From NCBI RefSeq assembly GCF_000429325.1, contig NZ_AUBQ01000006.1, positions 248,001 through 312,000 on the forward strand: a DNA stretch of 64,000 nucleotides, read 5' to 3'. Source of the DNA: Fundidesulfovibrio putealis DSM 16056 (GTDB taxonomy: Bacteria > Desulfobacterota > Desulfovibrionia > Desulfovibrionales > Desulfovibrionaceae). How positions within the stretch are numbered: the first letter of the stretch is position 1; every line of letters begins with the position of its first letter. The notes under the pieces are model-generated. The model had not been told where the DNA came from and did not search any database. It saw nothing but the letters and a program-made list of their open reading frames with translations. This document shows positions 44,352 through 54,500 of this stretch, piece by piece. Both the position numbers and the translations under genes were made by a program.

Positions 44352-45402
44352 CCGGTGCAGGTGGGGGCGAAATTATCACAGAAACTCTTCAGGACTGGCT
44401 GCCTGTCAACGAGTACAGGCTCAATTTCATTGGAGGTCTTCCTGCAACTGTTCATAGGCCAAGAGCATTCATAAAAAGGCTGTCTGACTGGCACGGGCAA
44501 CTGACTGTGGCTGATGACGTACCATTAGATACTCGCAAGAAACTCTCGTATTTGAAGGAATTCGGCGGCGTCCAGCGTCTGAACGGAGTGTCGACGCTAT
44601 TGTCTGTGACGAGGGGGACAGGAAAGGTCGCGCGCAGGGAAAACGGTTGGGTGTACGGTTTGGATATGGCACATGGAGCATTGTCCTTTCTAAGATTTCC
44701 GAAATAGTTGACATAAATATCAATCGCGGCCGTGTGCGGGTTGTTCCTTCCAGTATGCGAGTCCACCGCTTTTAACCTCTCCCAAAAGTTGATCTCCAAG
44801 GCTGTCCATGCGGGGGTGCCTCAAGGCAAGGGAAATCACTCCCCCAATGTATACCCGCGTCTTGCGGAAACCTGTTTCCGGGCCTCCTTCATCATCGCAA
44901 CCCCCAAGATCGCTTCCCCGGCATGGAAACTCCCGTGAGAGAGAAATTTGCCTGCAACCGTTCCAGGGGGAACGGTTGTTCGTGTCGTATTATCCGTGGT
45001 TCGATAGCAGTGTTCAATATGTACATTGCATCGGCGATTTCGAGGTTTTGTTACTTGGCGTATTGATTGGTTGGGAGATTGCGGGGTGAGTTTTGCTGTC
45101 ATCAAGAGAGAACGTCTCACTTTATGGTTCTCATAGTGCGAGAATTATGGGTGGCTCTTGGGTTTTATACAGAATTAATCAATTATGTCATGGGTATTGT
45201 GCTGGTCGTTGTGACGGCATGCTAATTGTAAACAGCATAGTGTTCATGATCGTCTGTGGTGCATGGTGGTTCATAAGCCTGCGATTGCTCTGGCGTTGCC
45301 GCCCTCAGGGAACCTCATGGATGATTGCGGGCGATCCCGGGAATCGGTGGATGTGTCGATAGTTTTTGCGTTGAAATAAGTTTATAATCAAGGAGAATTG
45401 GA
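44352..45402. other. About 1 kb without a supported gene
   Basis: AT-richer than the surroundings. Open frames up to 115 codons lack ribosome binding sites and protein character. A 47-codon frame at 45220-45363 would encode one membrane helix but has no Shine-Dalgarno. It may contain decayed genes; none could be identified. Confidence 0.4.
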
Positions 45403-45561
45403 ATGTCATTAGGTACAATTCTGATAGTTATTCTTGTGCTCGCACTTCTTGGTGTGCTTCCGGTGTGGTCACATAGTCGTCCGTGGGGATATGGTCCGAG
45501 CGGTTTGGTGGGAACAATTCTCGTTGTTTTGTTGATTCTGTTTCTGCTGGGTAAGATTTAA
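45403..45561 (+). CDS. DUF3309 family small membrane protein
   Basis: 52 residues: hydrophobic helix (MSLGTILIVILVLALLGVLP), the family loop WSHSRPWGYGPSG and a second helix (VGTILVVLLILFLLGKI). The loop is diagnostic for DUF3309. AAGGAG precedes the ATG. First of five small stress-type genes in a row on this strand. Confidence 0.9.
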   Translation: MSLGTILIVILVLALLGVLPVWSHSRPWGYGPSGLVGTILVVLLILFLLGKI

Positions 45562-45648
45562 AGCGGCATATCTCTCTAAGAGGTCATAAGTTTACTCATT
45601 TTTGGCTCGCGCCGATGGAATGTCAACGTTGTAACTACGGAGTATGTC

Positions 45649-45828
45649 ATGAAGTCAAGCACGAAAGACAGTGTTGAAGGAACGTTGCACCAGGTTAAGG
45701 GGAAGGCCAAGGAAGTCGTTGGCGTGGTGACCTCAGATGTCAAGATGGAAGCTGAAGGCAAGGGAGAGAATCTCGGCGGGAAGATTCAATCCAAAGTCGG
45801 CGAGATCAAGAAAGTTCTGGGCAAGTAG
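45649..45828 (+). CDS. CsbD-like stress protein
   Basis: 59 residues, highly charged and soluble. The repeated G-x-x-x-Q-x-K-G-x-x-K-E pattern (EGTLHQVKGKAKEVVG, then GGKIQSKVGEIKKVLGK) is that of the CsbD family, general-stress proteins of unknown mechanism. GGAG lies 6 bases before the ATG. Confidence 0.92.
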   Translation: MKSSTKDSVEGTLHQVKGKAKEVVGVVTSDVKMEAEGKGENLGGKIQSKVGEIKKVLGK

Positions 45829-45902
45829 GCGGCAACGTCGGCGGGCTATCGCCAGCGTGCAGTCCTGATGATCATTTTGCAATCCTAACCGCAGCAGGCT
45901 TT

Positions 45903-46124
45903 ATGAGAACAACCACGATCATTGCCGTCGCACTCATTGTGCTTGGCATCGCTGCCCTTGGATATCAAGGGTTTACCTATACAACCAAAGAGAAAGTCGT
46001 CGATCTTGGTCCACTGGAAGTGACCTCCGAGACCACGAAGACATTTCCCCTGCCTCCTGTTGTCGGAATCATCGCGTTGGCCGGAGGAGTCATCTTGCTG
46101 GTCATTGGGAAAAGGCGCGGCTGA
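45903..46124 (+). CDS. DUF3185 family membrane protein
   Basis: 73 residues. Two hydrophobic helices flank the conserved central segment GYQGFTYTTKEKVVDLGPLE and the PPVVGIIALAGG motif, as in DUF3185. Often found beside CsbD-type genes. Function unknown. Confidence 0.88.
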   Translation: MRTTTIIAVALIVLGIAALGYQGFTYTTKEKVVDLGPLEVTSETTKTFPLPPVVGIIALAGGVILLVIGKRRG

Positions 46125-46207
46125 TACGTGCTGATTCATGACGTGCTTGGAGGTTGATCTGCACGATGCATACTTGTCGAGTCAATTGGATTTTGAAGGA
46201 GATGATT

Positions 46208-46591
46208 ATGGCTGCGCGCTTCTATTTATTCCCATGCTTTCTTGTGGCGATCGCATTGGCCAGTGTTGCTGTGAGTTCTGCCCAGGAAATCAAATCGCAT
46301 CCGACTCCTGATGTTGATGGAGTGGTGTGGATGCGGTCAACTGAACAGGAAAAAATAGCTTTTCTATTCGGAGCAGGAAGTGCGGTTGTTCTCGAGTATC
46401 ATCTCAGGGAAAAACATTCAGAGCAACCATCGAAGTTCGTCAAGGCGTGGGTCGATGCCCTTCGTGACGTCAGCTGGACTGAAATGGTCACGCGGATAGA
46501 CGCCTATTACAAGAGTAACCCAACCAAGAGTGATAGAAATGTGTTCTCAGTAATTTGGCATGAAATAATTGTGCCTAACTTGAAGAATTAA
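46208..46591 (+). CDS. Small exported protein, possibly Rap1a/Tai-like
   Basis: 127 residues. Signal peptide (FPCFLVAIALASVAVSSAQ) followed by a helical domain. The arrangement KIAFLFGAGSAVVLEYHL, then VTRIDAYYKSNP and VIWHEIIVPNL resembles small exported proteins of the Rap1a/Tai type; this match is from memory and tentative. The start ATG 46208 follows AAGGAG with 6 bases between. Confidence 0.7.
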   Translation: MAARFYLFPCFLVAIALASVAVSSAQEIKSHPTPDVDGVVWMRSTEQEKIAFLFGAGSAVVLEYHLREKHSEQPSKFVKAWVDALRDVSWTEMVTRIDAYYKSNPTKSDRNVFSVIWHEIIVPNLKN

Positions 46592-46601
46592 GGACGAAGT
46601 C

Positions 46602-46826
46602 ATGCAACGTATATGCTTCCTGATGCTGTTTGTTCTGCTTTTGGCGTTTTCCGCTTGTACAAACATGACCCGCACCCAGCAGGGTGCTGTGTCCGGTGGA
46701 GTCGTCGGCGCTGGGGCCGGTCTTGGGATTAGCGCCCTGAGCGGCGGCTCCCTTGGAGTTGGCGCTCTGGTTGGCGGCGGTTTGGGCGCTGTTGCCGGAG
46801 GGCTTTACGGGAATCAGCAGGAGTAG
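46602..46826 (+). CDS. Glycine-zipper lipoprotein
   Basis: 74 residues. Signal peptide ending in a lipobox (LLLAFSAC, lipidated Cys at about 19). A Gly/Ala zipper follows (GAVSGGVVGAGAGLGISA, LGVGALVGGGLGAVAGG). Similar proteins (YmgG/OmpA-like glycine zippers) associate with the outer membrane. 10 bp behind the preceding gene. Confidence 0.85.
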   Translation: MQRICFLMLFVLLLAFSACTNMTRTQQGAVSGGVVGAGAGLGISALSGGSLGVGALVGGGLGAVAGGLYGNQQE

Positions 46827-47055
46827 CATGCAGCACGATATGTCTGGTCCGAAGTGATCCTGTTCGGCCATGGCGATCCACGACGGACCATGCAATCGCC
46901 CCTTCCGCAACGTTGCTGATCTGTATGCAGTATTGCCTCGCTCATCTTAAGGTGAGCTTTAATAGGTGTGTCCATTTTCAACTCCGTCTGGTCAGGGTCT
47001 TCTCCCTTACCTCTTCAAGCACAAACCGGAACTGAGACAGAGAAGGCCCTCCCTC

Positions 47056-48117
47056 ATGCGATTCAGACATATCACGTCATTTGTCCTGCTCTGCACGGCC
47101 CTGGCGCTTCTTGCCACGCCCCCGTCTGTGTCCGGGACCGAACCGGACCAGGCAGTCGGACCCGCTTCCACTTTCATCATCACAGAAGAGAATGACTTCT
47201 TCGCAGGAACCGACGAACAATATACCAACGGGATCAAGTTCAATTGGATTTCCGGCGATCTCAAGCACTATGCTGAGGACAAACGGCTCCCTTCGTTCCT
47301 GTTACCTTACCTTCGCATCCTCCCTTTCGTGAACGAACCTGACCAGCAGTACAATGTTGCGCTCGCGCTGGGCCAGAACATGTACGTCCCGCGCAACACA
47401 AGCCTGAAGACGCCATTGCCCAACGATCGCCCGTATGCCGGTTGGACCTATGTATCCCTGGCGCTGCACGCCAAGACCAGCACGCAGCTCGATACCTTCG
47501 AAACGAGCATCGGCATTGTCGGCCCGTCATCCAGGGCAGCCGAGACCCAGAACAACTACCACGCCCTCATGGGTATGAAACGTGTAGAAGGTTGGGACCA
47601 CCAGATCAACGACGAGCCGGGCGTCATGCTCTCCTGGCAGCGCACCTTGCGGTCCCTGCGCGCAGACCTGGGCCATGATTTTGCCTGGGACTTCCTGCCA
47701 CACGTGCGGGCCACGGTGGGAAACGTTGTGACACAAGGGGCGGTAGGATTCGAGACGCGCTTCGGGTACCGGCTGCCCTGGGATTTCGGCACCTCGCTCA
47801 TCCAGCCCGGCGGCGGCGTGAGCGCGCCCGCAAGCCCGGCTGATCCGCGTCTGCGCCAGGACACCGATTTCGGAGTGCACATTTTCGTCGGCGCCGAGGG
47901 CAGGGCGGTGGCCAGGAACATATTCCTGGACGGCAACACCTGGCAGAACAGCCCGAGCGTGACGAAGAAGCCTTTCGTGGCCGATCTCATGGCGGGGGTG
48001 GGACTGGTGCTGGGCCGGGCCAAGTTGACCTACACCCACGTGTACAGGACGCAGGAGTTCGAGAAACAGTCCGGGCCGCAAATGCTCGGGTCTGTGAGCC
48101 TGGCGGTGACGTTCTAG
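47056..48117 (+). CDS. LpxR-type lipid A 3'-O-deacylase
   Basis: 353 residues with a signal peptide (ITSFVLLCTALALLATPPSV). Outer-membrane beta-barrel of the LpxR/DUF2219 family that removes the 3'-acyloxyacyl chain of lipid A. Family marks: TEENDFFAGTDEQYTNGIKF (the N46-D47 pair corresponds to the catalytic/Ca-site region) and the PNDRPYAGWTYVSLALH segment. It ends in a barrel-type Phe (VSLAVTF). The start at 47056 was chosen for the signal peptide; its Shine-Dalgarno is weak. Confidence 0.88.
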   Translation: MRFRHITSFVLLCTALALLATPPSVSGTEPDQAVGPASTFIITEENDFFAGTDEQYTNGIKFNWISGDLKHYAEDKRLPSFLLPYLRILPFVNEPDQQYNVALALGQNMYVPRNTSLKTPLPNDRPYAGWTYVSLALHAKTSTQLDTFETSIGIVGPSSRAAETQNNYHALMGMKRVEGWDHQINDEPGVMLSWQRTLRSLRADLGHDFAWDFLPHVRATVGNVVTQGAVGFETRFGYRLPWDFGTSLIQPGGGVSAPASPADPRLRQDTDFGVHIFVGAEGRAVARNIFLDGNTWQNSPSVTKKPFVADLMAGVGLVLGRAKLTYTHVYRTQEFEKQSGPQMLGSVSLAVTF

Positions 48118-48561
48118 TGCGACGGTTTCATGATGCGTTTGTACCGTCTGCAGACGTACGCTTAAAGAAAACTTGTTTTGTTGTTGAGGCATGTTCCTGT
48201 TTCTCAACATCGATGCGCGAATGTCTCGCCTCGTTCAAGCCTCGGCAGGAACTTCAGTAAGAGAATAGGCTGTTTTGGTGTGGCAGGCTCGTGGCTGTGC
48301 GGACGGCCCCGAGAGCCCCACCCAAGACCAGGGTGCGCGCGCGGGCCGCTCCCTGCCAGATGACGGCCGCAGCGACACACTGGAGTGCCGCTGCGGCCGT
48401 CATTCATTTCAGCAGCCCGCCCCGAAAGTCGATTCTTGCAGCCTGTTCAAATAACTCGCTGACAAGGAGCAGGAAATAGTCAAGCCCGATGCGTATTTGA
48501 CATGCGTGAGGGTTTGGCTTTTTCCATGCAACGCAGTCAGCGAGGATTTTTCAACAGGCTG
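48118..48561. other. Intergenic region with a 15-bp hairpin
   Basis: Between the convergent LpxR and NdvB-like genes. ATGACGGCCGCAGCG (48360-48374) pairs perfectly with CGCTGCGGCCGTCAT (48389-48403), 14-base loop. TCATTTC follows on the plus strand, so it is a poor-U-tract terminator candidate for either gene. No credible reading frame. Confidence 0.55.
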
Positions 48562-51500
48562 TCAGGCCATTTGCACTTCGACGTGGTGGTCCTGGTGATC
48601 GTCGACAAGGCGAATTCGTCCGGAGATCTGCTCCATGCGCGCAGGCCCGGCATCCTCTGTCACTGCACCGTCAACCGTGACGCGAATCACGCGGTCCGCC
48701 TTCCCGTCCACGCGCCGTACCGTGATATGGTAGAAAGTCTCACGGAAACGGTAATGCAATCTGTACGAATCCCAATGGTCCGGCATGCACGGCGCGATGC
48801 GCAGGCTGTCCACTTCCAGGTGCAGCCCGAGCAGCGTCTCCACGCTCAGGCGGTACATCCAGCCGGAGGCTCCGGTGTACCAGGTCCAGCCGCCCCGGCT
48901 GGTGTGCGGGGCCGCGCCGTAAATATCCGCGCACATCACGTACGGCTCAACCTTGTAGCGCTCGATGTCCTCCGCCGTGCTGCCGTGATTGACGGGGCTT
49001 AGCATGTCAAACAGCTCCCAGGCGCGCTTCTTGTCGCCCATCATGGCGAAGGCGGTGGTCGCCCATATCGCGGCGTGGGTGTACTGGCCGCCGTTCTCGC
49101 GTACGCCAGGCACGTAACCCTTGATGTAGCCGGGTTCGATGTCGGATTTGTCGAAGGGCGGCGCGAGCAGCTGGATGAGTTTCGCGTCGCGCCGCACCAG
49201 GCGCGCATCCACTGCGTCCATGGCCTGACGGGCGCGCAGGGGATCGCCTCCGCCTGAAATGACCGCCCAGCTCTGGCTGATCGAATCTATCTGGCACTCT
49301 TCATTCTCGGCAGAACCCAAGGGGGAGCCGTCGTCGAAGTAGGCCCGGCGGTACCAGCCTCCATCCCAGGCGTTTGCCTCGATGTTGTTGCGCAAGAGAG
49401 ACGCATGCCGGCTGAATGTTTCGGCAAAAATCTCGTCGCCCCTCTCGCGGGCAAGACCTGCGAAGAGCTGAAGATTCTCGTAGAGGAACCAGGCCAGCCA
49501 GACGCTCTCGCCCTTGCCTTCATGACCGACGAGGTTCATGCCGTCGTTCCAGTCGCCGCAGCCCATCAGGGGCAGATGGTGGTCGCCGAAGCGCAACCCG
49601 TGCCGAAGCGCCCGCACGCAGTGCTCATAGAGGCTTGCCGCCTCTGTCGAGCGTTGCGGCTGGTCGTAGTACGCTTCCTCATTGGGGTCGAGCTCGCGGC
49701 CTTCCAGGAAATGCACCTGTTCGTCGAGCACCCCCGTATCGCCAGTGGCCAGCACGTAACGGCAGGTGGCGTAGGCGAGCCAAAGATAATCGTCGGAGAA
49801 ATGCGTCCGGACGCCCTGGCCGCCCGGCGGATGCCACCAGTGCTGCACGTCTCCCTGGAGGAACTGGCGCTCCGCGCACCGGATCAGCTGTTCCCGGGCG
49901 AGCCAAGGCGTTGCGTGGACGAGCGCCATGGTGTCCTGCAACTGATCCCGGAATCCGTAGGCCCCGCCGGACTGGTAGTAGCCGCTGCGCCCCCAGACCC
50001 TGCACGAGAGCGTCTGGTAGACCAGCCAGCCGTTGGCCATCACGTTGAGCGCCGCGTCCGGCGTCTCCACGTGAACCGCGCCCAGCGTGCGGTTCCAGTG
50101 GCTCCAGACTTCCTCCAGGGCCTGTCGCGCGCCGGCAGGTCCGGAGAAGCGCTGGATGAAGTGCTGGGCCTCGTCCGTGTGGCGCGCCGCTCCGAATATG
50201 AACACGATCTCGCGCTCCTGGCCTTCGGCCAGTTCGATCCGGGCCTGGATGGCGGCGCAGGGGTCGAGGCTCGCGCCCGTTTTCCCCGAAAGCCGCCTGC
50301 GGCTCATGGCCGCCGGGTTGTTCAGCGACCCGTTGCGGCCGATGAATTCGGTCCTGCTCCCGGTCATGGAGCGCGCGAGCTCGCTGACATGGGCGAAGAC
50401 GACCCGGTGGGCGCATTCGCGGCCATAGGCGTTGCGCGCGAACATGGCCCCGCTGTGCGGGTCCGTTTCGGTGACCACGTGCATCAGGTTGGCGTGCCGC
50501 CATTCGCCGAGAACCAGCTCCCAGTATCCGGTCAGCGACAACCGGCGGGACCGCTTGGAGTGGTTGCGCAGCTTGACCACCACGAACTTCACCGGCGCAT
50601 CCATGGCCACGTATGTATGCATTTCAGAGGAGATGCCGGATTCGTAATGCTCGAAGACGCTGTAGCCGAATCCGTGCCTGCACACGTAGCCGGACCGGCC
50701 ACGGGCGGGCAGGGGGCTTGGCGACCAGAACGCGCCGGTGGTTTCGTCGCGGATGTAGAATGCTTCAGCGCTCGTGTCGGAGAGCGGATCGTTATGCCAG
50801 GTGGTCAGGCGGAACTCGTGGGCGTTTTCCACCCAGGTGTATGCGCTCCCGCTTTCGCTGACCACCGTGCCGATGTGCGGGCTGGCGATGACGTTGGCCC
50901 ATGGAGCGGGCGTCGTCTGGCCGGGCTCCATGGTGATGACGTACTCGCGTCCGTCCGGCGTGAAGCCGCCCAGGCCGTTGCAGAAGATGCGCTCGCGCGC
51001 GTGCAGCGGGTGGACAGGGTCGGGGGGCCGTCGGAGCGTGGGATCAAGCCTCTTCGGCGCCCGGTCTGCCAGGACGCGGCGTTCCACCTGTTCGGACAGG
51101 GATTCCGTGGAGTCTGTCAGCACGACGCGGGCCACGGTCTGGAACAGGACGCGGTCCTCTTCCGAGAGCTCCTCCGCGCGGCGCACGAAGACCCCGCCCG
51201 GTTTGTCGAGAACCTGCGCCTCCGGTCCCGCGTTGATGAAACCCATGATCTGGTCCTGCAGAACCGCGCGGTAACTGGTAAAGTCCTCGTTCAGGATGAT
51301 CAGGTCCGAGCTCAGGCCTTTCATCCGCCAATAGGCGTGTGCTTGCAGCACCTCCTTGACCAGCCCGATGCGGTTCAGGTCGCTTATGCGCAGAAGAACG
51401 ATGGGCAGGTCGCCGGAGATGGCAAACCGCCATAGTCCGGCCTGACCGAGCTGGTTTCGCGCGATGACGCTTGGCGCGGCGCGGCGCGTGGGGCTGCCGT

Positions 51501-54500
51501 AAATGACGGAAGTCGCCAGACGGCCAAAGACCTGCGCGTCGGCTTCGGTCGCTCCCAGATGGCGCAGCACTTCCTGGCTCTGGAACCAGGCCATTTCAAA
51601 CGCGCGTTCGACGAAGTGCCGGTCGGCATACTTTTCGAGCACTGTCAGGGCCGCGTCGCGCGTGCCGGCCACGCCGGAAATGATCTGCACGCTGGCCGAT
51701 TCATCGGGCGCAAGGGTGATGATGCGCCGGATCGCCACGATGGGATCAAGCACGGAACCGCCGGTGTTGGAGAGCATTGCCGGTGAGCCGTCATCCAGCG
51801 CTGCCGGATTGGCGGCGCTGCGGCCCCGCCCGATGAACCTTGCGCGGTCGGTCTCGAAGGACGGCTCGCCTGCGGTCGCGCCGGGCGCCGCCAGCAGGTG
51901 GAACATGAGCGGCAGCTGCTCTCCCGGCGTGCGGGGACGCCGGGTGCAGAGGATGGCCTGACGGTCTGGCAGGATCTCGGTCTGCACGAACAGGTTGCTG
52001 AAGGCGCGATGGGAGAGGTCGGCATTGAGGGGGGCCATCACGACCTCGGCGTAGCTGGTGACCTCGATGCGGCGGGTGCGCGAGGACATGTTTGTGAGCG
52101 TGACGCGGCGGATTTCCACATCGTCTTCCGGAGACACGCTGATCTCCGTGTGGGTTTCGATGGCCTGGTCGCGCCTGCGGTATTCGGCCCGCCCCTGCAC
52201 GAAGGTCGCCTCGTAGTGATCGGCCTTGCGCAGCGTCGGCTGATGCGCGGTGGACCAGTAACGGCCTGTGTCGGTGTCGCGCAGGTAGATGAAGGCGCCC
52301 CAGCAATCCGTGGTGGCGTCCTCGCGCCAGCGGGTTACGGCCAGATCGTGCCAGCGGCTGTAGCCGCCGCCCGCATTGGTCGTCATCACGTGGTACCTGC
52401 CGTTGGACAGCAGGTGCACTTCCGGCATCGGCGTGTTGGGGTCTGTGAAGGCGCGCATGATCGCGTCCGCTTCCGCTGCGGCCGGGCGCGCGGAGGCGCT
52501 CACTTCCGCTGCGTGCGGGTGGAGCGTCGCCCCCTTCTTGGGCACGCGTTCCTGCAACAGCAGATCCGTGGCCCGCACCTGGGGGGAGGCCATGAAGCGG
52601 CGTTGCATGGGCTGGCCCAGAAGGACATGCTCGAAAGCCAGGAGGCTCATGCCCTGATGGTGCGCCATGAACGCCCGCACCACTGCGTGGCTCTTGCCGC
52701 GCAGCACGCGCGAGGGCGTGTAGTCCACGGCTTCGTAGAAGCCGTACGCGCCCTGGAATTCGCTGCTCGCCAGCGTTTGCAGATTGCGGCAGGCCTCCCT
52801 GGGCAGCACCATGAGGGCCAGCGCGCTGGCGTAGGGCGCGATCACCAGATCGTCCCCCAGGCCTCGCTTGAAGCCGAGCCCGGGGACGCCGAAGGCCCGG
52901 TACTGATAGACGTGGTGCACGTCGGTGGCGTTGTAGCAGGATTCGGATATTCCCCAGGGAACGCCGCGCTGGCGGCCATACTCGATCTGGCGGGACACCG
53001 CAGCCTTGCAGGTCTGCTCCAGCAGGGTGCTCTCGTAGCTGGGCATGACGAGTTGCGGCATGAGGTACTCGAACATGGAGCCGCTCCAGGAGATGAGGCT
53101 CACGTCGCGGCCATGGCTGGTGAGAAGCCTCCCCAGCGAGAACCAGTGCTTTTGCGGGATCTGCCCCTGGGCGATGAGCAGGAAGCTCGTCAGGCGTGCC
53201 TCCGACGCCAGCAGGTCGTAGCAGGAGGGGTCGCGGCGGCGTTCGCCCACGTCGTAGCCGATGGTAAGCAGGTCGCGCGACGTGTCGTAGAGAAATTCAA
53301 AATCCATTGCGGCCAGTTCCCGGCAACGCTCCATCATGTCGTCGATGATCGCCAGGCGCTCCAGCGCGGCTGCACGCTGTGATGCAAACCCGGCTGGCTG
53401 CATGGGGTCGATCACGCCCTGGGCCAGCTCCGCCAGTCCTGGAATGTCGCCCGCCGTGTGCGTGTCAGCGACCAGCGTCCTGATGTCGTCCTCAATCATG
53501 CGGGCCTGCTGGACGAACGCGTTCGCCCAGAAATTCAGTTCGTCGTCGAGTGCTGTTGGCGGCAGCGACGAGGCAAGCCCCTCGCCATGGCGGCGAATCT
53601 CGGCCAGGGCGATGCCGACAGCGGCCAGCGTTCGCGGCAGCCCGTCGCGCGTGAGGGCTTGCAGGGTGTCCTGAAGCAGCCTGATCTTCTTCGCGAGTTC
53701 GGGGATGCGTGAGGCGGGCGCGCATTCGGAGAGCACCTGCACGGTATCCTGAAGCCCGTGGAACGCGCGCGGGGAGAGCACCGGATGGTCTTTCAGCTCG
53801 GCAAGGCCCGCCTGCAACGTGAGCAGGCTTCCCGCCAGGTTGCCGCTGTCCACCGAGGAGACATACTGCGGGCGAAGCGGAGTCAGCGTGCGGGTGTCGT
53901 ACCAGTTGTAGAAATGGCCGCGATAGCGCTCCAGCTTCTCCATGGTGGACATGGTGTTGCCCGCCAGCCGCAGAAATTCTCCGGCGGGGATATAACCGAA
54001 ATCGTAGGCGGCCAATGCAGACAGCAGGGACATGCCCATGTTCGTTGGCGAGGTGCGCGAGGCGATGACCGCAGATGGATACTCCTGGAAGTTGTCGGGC
54101 GGGAGCCAGTTGTCCTGCGGCCCCACGAACTCCGCGAAGAAGCGCCACGTTCTCCTGGCGGACGCCCGCAGGAATTTCCGCTGTTCCTCTGTCAGATCTT
54201 GCGCAGGCGGCAGGAGTGGGAGGCTGATCCACCAGCCCACGGCGGGAGAGAGCAGCCACAGGAGCAGCACCGGCGCGCAGGAGATCAAGCCCGCAGGGTG
54301 GAGGGTCCACACCGCGAAGCCCAGCGCCGATGCCAGAAGCGGTGCGGCCCACATCTCAACGCAGAACGCCGCCAGCGTCCGGCGCGCGTTGCGCCGGGCA
54401 TAGCTGGGCATGTGCCACAGCAGCAAACCGCGCCGGGTGAACAGCATCCGAAGGCCCGAGCGCAGGATCGCGTCCACGCAGATGAGCGCGTCGTACGGCA

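Noticed and set aside
45220-45363. 47-codon frame encoding one membrane helix
   Set aside because: No Shine-Dalgarno and no family recognised; could be real but not supported enough.
45383-45388. TATAAT just before the DUF3309 gene as a promoter
   Set aside because: It lies so close that transcription would begin within the Shine-Dalgarno; no -35 match at the right distance.
44352-45402. Decayed transposase or prophage remnant in the AT-rich gap
   Set aside because: No frame or fragment resembling a transposase, integrase or phage protein, and no terminal inverted repeats were found.
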